Source of the DNA: PALSA-505 sp963702235
GTDB taxonomy: Bacteria; Actinomycetota; Actinomycetes; Streptosporangiales; Streptosporangiaceae
NCBI GenBank assembly: GCA_963702235.1
Contig: CAVPBZ010000030.1
Span: forward strand, 21,496 to 85,495
Direction: 5' to 3'
DNA: 64,000 nucleotides
Part shown: piece after piece, positions 25,112-32,969 of the stretch
Numbering within the stretch: position 1 is the stretch's first letter
How the letters are laid out: every line of letters begins with the position of its first letter
The notes under the pieces: generated by a model
What the model saw: only the letters and a program-made list of their open reading frames with translations
Database searches by the model: none
What the model was told of the DNA's origin: nothing
Translations under genes and position numbers: made by a program

Positions 25112-25933
25112 ATGAGCGTGATGAAGAGGGTTTCGCTCATCTTCAAGTCCAAGGCCAACAAGGCCCTGGACCGGATGGAAGATCCCCGGGAGACCCTGGA
25201 CTACTCGTACCAGCGGCAGCTCGAGATGCTGCAGAAGGTCCGCCGCGGCGTTGCGGACGTGGCCACGTCCCGCAAGCGCATCGAGCTGCAGATGAATCAG
25301 ATCAACCAGACGTCGGGCAAGCTCGAGAAGCAGGCCCGGGACGCGCTGGCCACCGGGCGCGAGGATCTGGCCCGGGAGGCGCTTTCCCGCCGCCAGTCCG
25401 CGCAGAGCCAGCTGACCGACCTGCAGGCGCAGTACACACAGCTGCAGGGCGAAGAGGAGAAGCTGACCCTGGCCTCGCAGCGGCTGCAGGTCAAGGTGGA
25501 CACCTTCCGCACCAGGAAGGAGACCATCAAGGCCACCTACACCGCGGCGGAGGCGCAGACCCGGATCAACGAGGCGTTCTCCGGCATCTCCGAGGAGATG
25601 GGCGACGTCGGCATGGCGATCCAGCGGGCCGAGGACAAGACCGCCCAGATGCAGGCCAGGGCCGGCGCGATCGACGAGCTGCTGGCCTCCGGCGCGCTCG
25701 AGGACGCGTCCGGGATGCCGCGCGATGACATCCAGGCCGAGCTGGACCGGATGGGCGCGGGCACCTCGATCGACCTCGAGCTCGAGCGGCTCAAGGGCGA
25801 GCTTGGCACGGGCGAGGCGCCGAAGGAGATCGGCGCGGCCGCCGACGGCGCGGGCCGCCCGGCGGCGGGTCAGCCCGCCGCGGCCGCCGCCAGCGAGGCC
25901 GCCGAGCTGCCCAAGGGGGATGACGGGGCATGA
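25112..25933 (+). CDS. pspA: PspA/IM30 family envelope-stress protein
   Basis: 273 residues from ATG 25112; an AAGGGGA lies about 12 bases upstream. The family start SVMKRVSLIFKSKANKALDRMEDP is followed by a long coiled coil (about 25-190, for example LEMLQKVRRGVADVATSRKRIELQ), then an Ala-rich tail. PspA/IM30 proteins polymerise on damaged membranes, related to ESCRT-III. The gene overlaps pspAA by four bases (ATGA), so the two are coupled. An HtpX protease and PspAB gene lie just downstream, matching known actinobacterial Psp neighbourhoods. Confidence 0.93.
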   Translation: MSVMKRVSLIFKSKANKALDRMEDPRETLDYSYQRQLEMLQKVRRGVADVATSRKRIELQMNQINQTSGKLEKQARDALATGREDLAREALSRRQSAQSQLTDLQAQYTQLQGEEEKLTLASQRLQVKVDTFRTRKETIKATYTAAEAQTRINEAFSGISEEMGDVGMAIQRAEDKTAQMQARAGAIDELLASGALEDASGMPRDDIQAELDRMGAGTSIDLELERLKGELGTGEAPKEIGAAADGAGRPAAGQPAAAAASEAAELPKGDDGA

Positions 25934-26205
25934 TCGTCCGCATCCTGGGGGAGGGGCAGCTCAGGGTCAACGATGAGGCCGCCGCGCAACTGCAGGCCCT
26001 GGACGCCGACGTCGAGGCCGCTGTCGAACGCAACGACCAGGCCGCGCTCGCCGCGGCCCTGGGCGCGCTGCTGGAGCGCGCCCGCCAGGGCACGCCGCTG
26101 CCGCCGGACAGCCTGGAGCCCTCGGACGTGATCATCCCGCACGAGGACGCCACGATCGAAGAGGTCCGCAAGCTGCTCACCGACGAGGGCCTGATCCCGG
26201 GCTGA
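25930..26205 (+). CDS. pspAA: PspA-associated protein PspAA
   Basis: 91 residues: MIVRILGEGQLRVNDEAAAQLQ at the start, an acidic helix with ERNDQAALAAALGALLERAR, and the characteristic end PSDVIIPHEDATIEEVRKLL. This is the small PspAA domain described next to PspA in actinobacteria and archaea, thought to modulate PspA. The ATG overlaps the pspA stop, giving translational coupling. Length matches the family. Confidence 0.9.
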   Translation: MIVRILGEGQLRVNDEAAAQLQALDADVEAAVERNDQAALAAALGALLERARQGTPLPPDSLEPSDVIIPHEDATIEEVRKLLTDEGLIPG

Positions 26206-26341
26206 CTGGCCGCCGTTGCCCGGCACCGCCGGGGGCAGCGCCGTTCGGCTGAAAACGCATGTCACAGCGGGGATCCGGTGCTTTCCTGCCCGGCTGGTCA
26301 GCGGATCGGCAGGGAACAGTCAGGGTTCCTCCAGCGTTGAC

Positions 26342-26367
26342 GGATAGACCTATCCGATGGATAGACC
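26342..26367 (+). promoter_or_regulatory. Repeated GGATAGACC in the htpX upstream region
   Basis: GGATAGACC occurs at 26342-26350 and 26359-26367, 17 bp apart, and GGATAGACCTATCC forms a short dyad between them. A TTGACG box lies at 26337-26342. The 253-base gap between pspAA and htpX is otherwise featureless. A promoter with a regulatory site is plausible but unproven. Confidence 0.35.
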
Positions 26368-26458
26368 AGGCGCCCGGATGGGCGAGACTGGAGTAGCACA
26401 GGCCAGGTAGGCCGGGCCGGTCAGGCCTCGGACCACCGGCTAGAAAGAAAGGCACGCA

Positions 26459-27409
26459 ATGGCGCGCACCCGATATGCCCCAGATCGGGGACTTACGGCG
26501 CGGATGACTCTGACCATGTTCCTGCTCGGGCTGGTCTTCGTCGGGTTTGTCGCCGCTCTCGTCGGCATCCTGACCGCTGTCCATGCGTCCGGGGGAGCCA
26601 TCATCTTCTTCCCGGTCCTGCTCGGCCTCGGCCTCGGGATCGGATCCTTCTACTGGTCTGACAAAATCGCCCTGCGTACCGCGGGCGCCGTCGAGGTCAG
26701 CCCGCAGCAGGCACCCGAGCTGCACGGGATCGTGGACCGGATCTGCGCGCTCGCCGACATGCCCAAGCCGCGGGTCGCGATCTCGCCCACCGACCTGCCG
26801 AACGCGTTCGCCACCGGCCGCAACAGCAAGAAGGCCGTGCTCTGCGTGACCCAGGGCCTGCTGCGCAGGCTGGACCGTGACGAGCTCGAGGGCGTGCTCG
26901 CGCACGAGATGTCGCACGTGGCGCACAAGGACGTGGCCGTGATGACCATCGCCTCGTTCCTCGGCATCATCGCCGCGCTGCTGGTCAGGTTCTCGTTCTA
27001 CTCCGAGCTGTTCGGCGGCGGCGGCCGCGGCCGCAGCAACAACCAGAACGGCGGCCAGGCGCTGCCGATCATGCTGATCGTCATGCTGGTGAGCATCGTG
27101 GTCTACGCGATCAGCTTCCTGCTGATCAGGCTGCTGTCCCGCTACCGCGAGCTGGCGGCGGACCGGTCCGGCGCACTGCTCACCGGCCAGCCGTCCAAGC
27201 TGGCCAGCGCGCTGCAGAAGGTCAGCGGCGACATCGCCAGGATCCCGAGCAGGGACCTGCGGGCGTCCGGGGCCGAGGCGCTGAACGCGTTCTACTTCGT
27301 GCCTGCGCTCACCAGCGGCAAGAGCCTGTCCACGCTGTTCTCCACGCACCCCTCGCTGGAGCGGCGGCTGGCCGAGCTCGCGAAGATCTCCAAGCAGCTG
27401 GGCCAGTAG
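26459..27409 (+). CDS. htpX: Membrane zinc metalloprotease HtpX
   Basis: 316 residues with AAAGG six bases before the ATG. Two N-terminal TM helices (about 15-42 and 47-65), then the M48 protease core: PNAFATGRNSKKAVLCVTQG, the zinc motif HEMSH (H149, E150, H153), another TM pair with a short glycine-rich loop (ELFGGGGRGRSNN), and the third ligand region YRELAADRSGALL. HtpX degrades misfolded membrane proteins under stress. Two bases separate it from pspAB, so they form an operon, and pspA-pspAA is just upstream; together they form an envelope-stress set. Confidence 0.94.
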   Translation: MARTRYAPDRGLTARMTLTMFLLGLVFVGFVAALVGILTAVHASGGAIIFFPVLLGLGLGIGSFYWSDKIALRTAGAVEVSPQQAPELHGIVDRICALADMPKPRVAISPTDLPNAFATGRNSKKAVLCVTQGLLRRLDRDELEGVLAHEMSHVAHKDVAVMTIASFLGIIAALLVRFSFYSELFGGGGRGRSNNQNGGQALPIMLIVMLVSIVVYAISFLLIRLLSRYRELAADRSGALLTGQPSKLASALQKVSGDIARIPSRDLRASGAEALNAFYFVPALTSGKSLSTLFSTHPSLERRLAELAKISKQLGQ

Positions 27410-27411
27410 TA

Positions 27412-27990
27412 GTGGGGTTCCTGGACACGCTGCTCGGCCGGACCAAGCCCGTCCAGCCCAACCTGGACGCGCTGTTCTCGCTGCCGTCGGCCGCGATCAC
27501 GCTGGAGGCGGCGACCAGCCTGGTGCCGACCGGCATCGGATCGGTGTGCTTCCGCGCCGTCGAGGGCCGTGCGTTCCGGGAGCTGGAGAGCGACGTCCGC
27601 GAGCTGCTGGCTGCGGGCATGGCCGCCGACGCCCCGCCGGTGGAGGTGTCCACCGACTCCTACGGCTTCACCTGGCTGCTCATCCGGCGGCCGGCCGACC
27701 AGCTGGACGCGCTCGTCACGGACGTGCACGCGGTGAACTCCTCGCTGGCCGATGCCGGATTCGGCCCGCAGCTGCTCTGCTCGCTGATCAGCTTCGCCGG
27801 GCCGGGCAGCAGCAAGCTGGCGGTCGTGTACCTGTACAAGCGCGGGACCTTCTATCCGTTCGCCCCGCAGGGCGGCGAGCGCCGGGACAACGGGCTCGAG
27901 CTGCAGGTACGCGGCGCCATCGAGGGTGACCTCAAGATCGAGTCCGACCTGTCGCGGTGGTTCCCGGTCTGGGGCGCACCCGGCCTGTGA
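27412..27990 (+). CDS. pspAB: PspA-associated protein PspAB
   Basis: 192 residues from GTG 27412, two bases after the htpX stop. It begins MGFLDTLLGRTKPVQPNLDALFSLPSA and contains TDSYGFTWLLIRRP, VHAVNSSLADAGFGPQLLC, YLYKRGTFYPFAP and the closing IESDLSRWFPVWGAPGL, the hallmarks of PspAB (DUF-type partner of HtpX/PspA in actinobacteria). No TM helix or signal peptide, so cytoplasmic. Precise activity unknown; the operon with htpX places it in membrane stress control. Confidence 0.88.
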   Translation: MGFLDTLLGRTKPVQPNLDALFSLPSAAITLEAATSLVPTGIGSVCFRAVEGRAFRELESDVRELLAAGMAADAPPVEVSTDSYGFTWLLIRRPADQLDALVTDVHAVNSSLADAGFGPQLLCSLISFAGPGSSKLAVVYLYKRGTFYPFAPQGGERRDNGLELQVRGAIEGDLKIESDLSRWFPVWGAPGL

Positions 27991-28095
27991 TCCCCCGCAC
28001 GGTGCGGAATGACCTGCAACCGCATATCGTTGACACAGCACGAAAGCACCCGCGCCGGGACCGGCGCGCCAGCCGATATCAGGAGCTGACCGCAG

Positions 28096-28446
28096 ATGAC
28101 TGTTCAGGACCAGACCACGCAGCAGGGAATCGTCCTCACCTCAGTGGCAGCAGACAAGGTGAGCAGCCTGCTGGCGCAGGAGGGTCGTGACGACCTGAGG
28201 CTGCGGGTCGCAGTGCAGCCGGGCGGATGCTCCGGCCTGAAGTACCAGCTGTACTTCGACGAGCGCGAGATCGACGGCGACGTGGTCAGCGCGTTCGGCA
28301 GCGTGCAGGTGGTCACCGACAAGATGAGCGCCCCGTATCTGTCCGGCGCCACCATCGACTTCGTCGACACGATCGAGAAGCAGGGCTTCACGATCGACAA
28401 CCCGAACGCTTCGGGTTCCTGCGCCTGCGGCGACTCGTTCCACTGA
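28096..28446 (+). CDS. erpA: Iron-sulfur cluster carrier ErpA (HesB/IscA family)
   Basis: 116 residues. The A-type carrier cysteines are present: C45 in PGGCSGLKYQ and C109, C111 in SGSCACGDSF. It transfers assembled Fe-S clusters to apo-enzymes in the cytoplasm. A GGAGC ribosome site lies before the ATG. The order erpA followed by an AdoK-type kinase matches M. tuberculosis Rv2204c and Rv2202c. Confidence 0.95.
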   Translation: MTVQDQTTQQGIVLTSVAADKVSSLLAQEGRDDLRLRVAVQPGGCSGLKYQLYFDEREIDGDVVSAFGSVQVVTDKMSAPYLSGATIDFVDTIEKQGFTIDNPNASGSCACGDSFH

Positions 28447-28490
28447 CCGGCACCCGCTGGAATTTTCCTTCTCATGCGGGGGGCTTTGTC

Positions 28491-29474
28491 GTGCGCATCG
28501 CGGTGACGGGCTCGATCGCCACCGACCACCTGATGAGTTTTCCCGGCAGCTTCGCCGAGCAGCTGATGCCGGACAAGCTGGACAAGGTGGCGCTGTCGTT
28601 CCTGGTGGACGACCTGGAGATCCGCCGCGGCGGCGTGGCTGCGAACATCGCGTTCGGCCTGGGCTTCCTGGGGCTGCGGCCGCTGCTGGTGGGATCGGTC
28701 GGCGCGGACTTCGGTGAGTACCGGGCCTGGCTGACCGCGCACGGCGTGGACACCGGCGGTATCCGGGAGTCGGCGCTGCGGCATACCGCCAGGTTCGTGA
28801 ACACGACCGACACCCGCGGGGCCCACATCGGATCGTTCTACGCCGGCGCGATGGCCGAGGACTCGGCCATCGACCTGGCCGCCGTGACCGAGCAGGCGGG
28901 CGGCATCGACCTGGTCGTGATCGGGCCGGGTGACCCCGAGGCGATGCTGGCGTTCACCGCCCAGTGCCGCAAGCTCGGCATCCCGTTCGCCACCGATACG
29001 TCGTGGCAGGTCGCCCGGCTGGACGGCGAGGACGTCCGCTCGCTGCTTGACGGCGCGGAGTACCTGTTCGCCAACGAGTACGAGGCGGCCCTGACCGAGC
29101 AGAAGACCGGCTGGAGCGCCGCGGAGATCATCAGCCGGGTCCGGGTGCGGGTGACCACGCTCGGGGCGGACGGCGTCCGGGTGGACACGGCCGGGCAGCC
29201 GCCGCTAGTGGTGCCGCCCGTCGCCGTGCAGCCCAAGGAGACGACCGGTGCCGGGGACGCGTTCCGGGCCGGGTTCCTCGCCGCTGTCGCCAGCAACCTC
29301 GGGCTGGAGCGGGCCGCCCAGCTGGGCAACCTGATCGCGGCGTGTGCGCTGGAGACCGTGGGCCCGCAGGAGTACGAGCTGAAGCCGGGACCGCTGACCG
29401 CGCGGTTCGCGGCGGCGTACGGCGCCGAGGCGGCGGCCGAACTGGCCGCGCTGCTGGCCGCCCGCCCCGCCTGA
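28491..29474 (+). CDS. adoK: Adenosine kinase-like PfkB kinase (AdoK type)
   Basis: 327 residues from GTG 28491 after a GGGGGG run. The sequence tracks the mycobacterial adenosine kinase Rv2202c closely: IAVTGSIATDHLMSFPG, LSFLVDDLEIRRGGVAANIAF, FYAGAMAEDS, VTTLGADGVR and the catalytic TTGAGDAFRAGFL. Bacterial AdoK of this kind salvages adenosine to AMP and is unrelated in detail to ribokinase in substrate lid. It lies 44 bases after erpA and just before a second PfkB gene. Substrate assignment is by homology, so other sugars or nucleosides remain possible. Confidence 0.87.
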   Translation: MRIAVTGSIATDHLMSFPGSFAEQLMPDKLDKVALSFLVDDLEIRRGGVAANIAFGLGFLGLRPLLVGSVGADFGEYRAWLTAHGVDTGGIRESALRHTARFVNTTDTRGAHIGSFYAGAMAEDSAIDLAAVTEQAGGIDLVVIGPGDPEAMLAFTAQCRKLGIPFATDTSWQVARLDGEDVRSLLDGAEYLFANEYEAALTEQKTGWSAAEIISRVRVRVTTLGADGVRVDTAGQPPLVVPPVAVQPKETTGAGDAFRAGFLAAVASNLGLERAAQLGNLIAACALETVGPQEYELKPGPLTARFAAAYGAEAAAELAALLAARPA

Positions 29475-29476
29475 CC

Positions 29477-30265
29477 TTGCTGTGCACCCTGGGTGACGCG
29501 CTGCTCGACGTGGTCGTCGTGACCCGCCCCGAGCTTGCGCACGGCAGCGACACCCCGGCTACGACCATGGTGGCTGCCGGGGGGCAGGCCGCTAACGTCG
29601 CCGCCTGGACGGTGGCCCTGGGCGGCAGTGCCCGCGTGGTCGCCAAGCGGGCCCGGGACCTGGCCGGCTGCCTGGTCGCCGATGACCTGCGCAACCGCGG
29701 CGTCGATGTGGCCGGCCCGGTCACCGACGGGACGACGGGCGTCGTGGTCTCGCTGTCCGACGGCGGCGGCGAGCGCACCATGCTCACCGACCGCGGGGTC
29801 TGCCCGCTGCTGTCGGCGGCGGAACTGCGGGACGAGTGGTTCGCCGGCTGCGACCGGCTGCACCTGCCGCTCTACAGCCTGGTGGACGCGCCGATCAGGG
29901 CGGCGGCGCTGGACGCGGCGCGCCGGGTGCCCCGGGTGAGCGTCGACTTGTCGTCCCTGTCGGTCATCGAAGAGATCGGCGTGGCGAAGGTGGAGCGCAT
30001 GCTGGGACTGCTGCGGCCCGACGTGATCCTGGGCAACGAGCCGGAGACCCTGCTCGCCGCCGCCCCGCGGGCGGCCACCGTGATCGTGAAGCTCGGCCCG
30101 GACGGGGTCCGGCTGAACGGCAAGCAGTGGCCGGCGCATCCGGCCCAGCCGCTGGACAGTACCGGGGCCGGCGACGCCTTCGCCGCCGGGTTCCTGCTCG
30201 CCGGGGTGGAGCTGGGGCTCGAGGCGGCGGCCCGCGCGGTCAGCCGGCTGGGCGCGATGCCATGA
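29477..30265 (+). CDS. psuK: PfkB kinase, probable pseudouridine kinase
   Basis: 262 residues from TTG 29477, two bases after adoK; earlier in-frame starts would run inside adoK. It reads LCTLGDALLDVVVVTRP, then the lid GSDTPATTMVAAGGQAANVAAW, and the catalytic DSTGAGDAFAAGF. The ATG of psuG overlaps its stop (ATGA), the operon arrangement known for pseudouridine catabolism, so it most likely phosphorylates pseudouridine to pseudouridine 5'-phosphate. At 262 residues it is somewhat short for the family, which has about 300. Confidence 0.8.
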   Translation: MLCTLGDALLDVVVVTRPELAHGSDTPATTMVAAGGQAANVAAWTVALGGSARVVAKRARDLAGCLVADDLRNRGVDVAGPVTDGTTGVVVSLSDGGGERTMLTDRGVCPLLSAAELRDEWFAGCDRLHLPLYSLVDAPIRAAALDAARRVPRVSVDLSSLSVIEEIGVAKVERMLGLLRPDVILGNEPETLLAAAPRAATVIVKLGPDGVRLNGKQWPAHPAQPLDSTGAGDAFAAGFLLAGVELGLEAAARAVSRLGAMP

Positions 30266-31173
30266 CCGGCGGGGATGACGTGCTCGACATCGCCGCTGAG
30301 GTCCGCGAGGCGCTCGCGGCCGGCGGGGCGGTGGTGGCGCTGGAGACCACCCTCGTCTCGCACGGGTTCCCCGGGATGCGGGGGCTCGCCGTGGCGCTGG
30401 AGTCCGAGCGCCGGGTGCGCGCGGCCGGCGCGGTGCCGGCCACGGTGGCGGTGACCGGCGGCCGGATCCGGGTCGGTACGGACGCCGCCACGCTGGAGCG
30501 GCTCGCCGCCAGCCCGGACGCGCGCAAGGCCGGACCGCGGGACCTGGCCAGCTGCGTCATCAGCGGCGGGCTCGGCGCCACCACGGTTGGCGGCACGCTG
30601 GCCGTGTGCCGGCTGGCCGGGCTCCGGTTCATGGGTACCGGCGGGATCGGCGGCGTGCACCGGGGGTTCGCGACGACGCTGGACATCTCCGCCGACCTGG
30701 GCCAGCTGGCGCGGACCGCCGCCGTGGTGGTGGCCGCGGGACCGAAGTCACTGCTCGACGTCCCGGCCACGGCCGAGCTGCTGGAGACGCTGGGCGTGCC
30801 CGTGCTCGGCTGGCGCACCGGCACGCTGCCGCGGTTCTACACCGCGGCCGGCGGGCCGCCGGTATCGACCCGGGTGGACAGCGCGGCCGAGGCCGCGCGC
30901 ACCGCGAGGCTGCACTGGCGGCTGGGCGGCGGCGGCCTGCTGGTCGGGCAGCCGCCCGCGCGGGACCTCGACGTGGACGAGCTCATCCAGGAGGCACTGG
31001 ACGCCGCCGGGCGCGCCGGGGCGGCCGGCCAGGCGGTGACGCCGGCCGTGCTCGCGCACCTGCACGAGGCCACCGGCGGCGCGACGCTGGAGGTCAACGC
31101 GCAGCTGATCGCCGACAACGCCGGCCTGGCCGCCGAGCTCGCGGTGGAATACGCGGCGGCGGTCCGACGGTAG
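30262..31173 (+). CDS. psuG: Pseudouridine-5'-phosphate glycosidase
   Basis: 303 residues, close to the 312 of E. coli PsuG. Hallmarks: VALETTLVSHGFPGMRGL, TVAVTGGRIRVG, ISGGLGATTVGGTLAVC, FMGTGGIGGVHRGF, AGPKSLLDVPATAELLETLG and the closing EVNAQLIADNAGLAAELAV. It splits pseudouridine 5'-phosphate into uracil and ribose 5-phosphate. Coupled by ATGA overlap to the upstream kinase. The ctaG gene begins nine bases later, so read-through is likely. Confidence 0.94.
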   Translation: MTGGDDVLDIAAEVREALAAGGAVVALETTLVSHGFPGMRGLAVALESERRVRAAGAVPATVAVTGGRIRVGTDAATLERLAASPDARKAGPRDLASCVISGGLGATTVGGTLAVCRLAGLRFMGTGGIGGVHRGFATTLDISADLGQLARTAAVVVAAGPKSLLDVPATAELLETLGVPVLGWRTGTLPRFYTAAGGPPVSTRVDSAAEAARTARLHWRLGGGGLLVGQPPARDLDVDELIQEALDAAGRAGAAGQAVTPAVLAHLHEATGGATLEVNAQLIADNAGLAAELAVEYAAAVRR

Positions 31174-31182
31174 CGTAGCGGC

Positions 31183-32181
31183 ATGACAGTCGCGCTCGCT
31201 GCCGGCTATCACGGCCCGCCCGAGCTCACGCTGGCGCGCGCCTTCACGCAGTGGACGTTCGACCCGTGGACGTGCGCGCTCGTGCTGCTGCTCGGCGCCG
31301 GGTACCTGGCCGGGGTGCGGCGGGCGCGCCGCCGCGGCCTGGCCTGGCCGGCCGCCCGCGTCGTGTCGTTCGCCGGGATCGGCCTGGGCACGCTGGTGAT
31401 CGCCGCGATGTCCTGGACGGGGGCGTACGCCGGCGTGCTGTTCTACGCCCGGGCGGCGCAGACGATCCTGCTGCTGCTCCTGGCGCCGCTGTTCCTCGTG
31501 CTCGGCCTGCCGCTCACGCTGGTCATCGCGGTGGCCCCCGGCCGGTCCGGGCCGCGGCTGGAGGCCGTGATACGCAGCCGGACGGCCCGGGTGCTGACCT
31601 TTCCCGCGATCAGCACGCTGGTGCTCGTCGCGGTGCCTTTCCTGGTTTACTTCACGCCCTGGTACAGCGCCTACTTCCACAGCGCCGGAATCCGGGAGCT
31701 GACCTGCCTGGCGCTGATCGTCCCCGGCTTCGTGTTCTTCTGGACGCTGATCCGGGTGGATCCGGTGCCCAAGGCCTACCCGTACCTCGTGTCCCTGTGG
31801 ATCACGGCCGCCGAGGTGATCGGCGACGCGATCCTGGGCATCGCGGTGATCGGCGACTCGCGCCTCATCGGCGGCGCCTACTACCACGCGCTGGCCAGGC
31901 CCTGGGGTCCCTCACTGCGGTTCGACCAGATGCTCGGCGGCGGAACGCTGTGGGTCTTCGGTGATGTCGTGGGGCTGCCGTTCCTGGTGGCGCAGCTGAT
32001 CCACATGATCAGGGAAGACGAGACGGAAGCCGCCGAGATCGACGCCGAGCTGGATGCCAGGGACGCTGCCGCGCCGGCGGCCGCCGCGCCGGCGCCGGAT
32101 GACCGGCGGCCCGCCGAGTTGCCGTGGTGGGAATCCGATCCCCGGTTCACCGGCAGGTTCAGCGCGGCCGACGATCAGTAG
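31183..32181 (+). CDS. ctaG: Cytochrome c oxidase assembly protein (CtaG, caa3 type)
   Basis: 332 residues, polytopic with about seven or eight TM helices (for example WTCALVLLLGAGYLAGV, TILLLLLAPLFLVLGLPL, ELTCLALIVPGFVFFW). The family segments LFYARAAQTILL, YHALARPWGPS and DQMLGGGTLWVFGDVVGLPF are present. CtaG-type proteins help build the copper centre of the haem-copper oxidase. The C-terminal tail is Ala/Pro-rich, then ELPWWESDPRF. It sits two genes from ctaC and is oriented like it. Confidence 0.9.
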   Translation: MTVALAAGYHGPPELTLARAFTQWTFDPWTCALVLLLGAGYLAGVRRARRRGLAWPAARVVSFAGIGLGTLVIAAMSWTGAYAGVLFYARAAQTILLLLLAPLFLVLGLPLTLVIAVAPGRSGPRLEAVIRSRTARVLTFPAISTLVLVAVPFLVYFTPWYSAYFHSAGIRELTCLALIVPGFVFFWTLIRVDPVPKAYPYLVSLWITAAEVIGDAILGIAVIGDSRLIGGAYYHALARPWGPSLRFDQMLGGGTLWVFGDVVGLPFLVAQLIHMIREDETEAAEIDAELDARDAAAPAAAAPAPDDRRPAELPWWESDPRFTGRFSAADDQ

Positions 32182-32202
32182 CCGTCGATCAGCAGCCGTC
32201 GA

Positions 32203-32460
32203 TCAGTAGCAGCGGCGCACCAGGAAGGCCCAGCCGCGCGGCAGCGCCTCCTCGACCACGAACTCCTGCGACTTCATCCCGCACCAGGCAGGCACGTCGG
32301 TGCGCGCCGCCGGGTCGTCCGCGTGCACGGACACCACCGACCCGATCGGCACCTCCCGGATCCGCTCGGCCAGCATGATGATCGGGATCGGGCACTTGCG
32401 GCCGAGAGCATCGATGATGAGCGCCGGCAAGGGCGCGGGCGCCGGCGTCGCGGCGGTCAT
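32203..32460 (-). CDS. TusA family sulfurtransferase
   Basis: 85 residues. The defining motif is DALGRKCPIPIIMLAERI, with the active cysteine ahead of the Pro-Ile-Pro turn, followed by GSVVSVHADDPAARTDVPAWCGMKSQEF and a short C-terminus. TusA/SirA-type proteins carry persulfide sulfur to tRNA modification, molybdenum cofactor or other acceptors. Two in-frame ATGs exist (ends 32460 and 32475); neither has a strong ribosome site. It is the only minus-strand gene between ctaG and ctaC, converging with ctaG. Confidence 0.87.
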   Translation of the reverse strand: MTAATPAPAPLPALIIDALGRKCPIPIIMLAERIREVPIGSVVSVHADDPAARTDVPAWCGMKSQEFVVEEALPRGWAFLVRRCY

Positions 32461-32475
32461 CTGGTCACCGTCCAT

Positions 32476-32969
32476 CCTGTCGCGATGCGGGCGTCGTGCC
32501 CGCGCAAGCGGCAAGCCAGCTGCGGGTTGCTGCGTGGTCACCTGACGATAGCGATACCCGGACACCGGCCGGGTAAGCACGGGGGAGTAACGACCGGGGG
32601 CAAAGCACGGGGTCGGCTCATGCGGCGGCCTGGGTTCGCGGTAATGTTTCCACGACACGCTGTAGGAGGAGCCGCGACCGGCTGCGAGCAGCACGGAAGG
32701 CACGCGACCGGGAGTCATCCGCTTGGAAGGCAATCAGTGAGTCCGATCCGCCGCGAGCCGCGTACGGCACGCGCAAGCACCGCGCGCCGTGCGCCGGGCA
32801 GCGCCTCTGATTCCGGCTGCGCAGGGCCGGATCCCCTGCTTTCCGTACCGCCGGATTCCGGCTGCGTCCCGCCGGCTCCCGCCCGCCGGCCTCGGCCGGT
32901 GTCCCGCCGGCCCCCCGCCCGCCGGCATCGGCGCCGCGCCCGCGCTCGCGCGGCCGCAAGGCCGCGTCC
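32476..32969. other. Region upstream of ctaC with probable true start
   Basis: The first 260 bases hold a small hairpin (GCGGGC/GCCCGC near 32488) and presumably the divergent promoters of tusA and ctaC. At 32737 a GTG preceded six bases earlier by GGAAGG opens a frame (SPIRREPRTARASTARR) that is shifted by one relative to ctaC. A C6 run near 32910 is a candidate place for an indel. No separate gene is convincing here. Confidence 0.45.

Noticed and set aside
26206..26458. Small RNA or extra gene between pspAA and htpX
   Set aside because: No ORF with coding character and no terminator-like hairpin; only a promoter-like area is visible.
32476..32969. A separate gene starting at GTG 32737
   Set aside because: The encoded peptide is Pro/Arg-rich low complexity; it is better read as the displaced N-terminus of ctaC.
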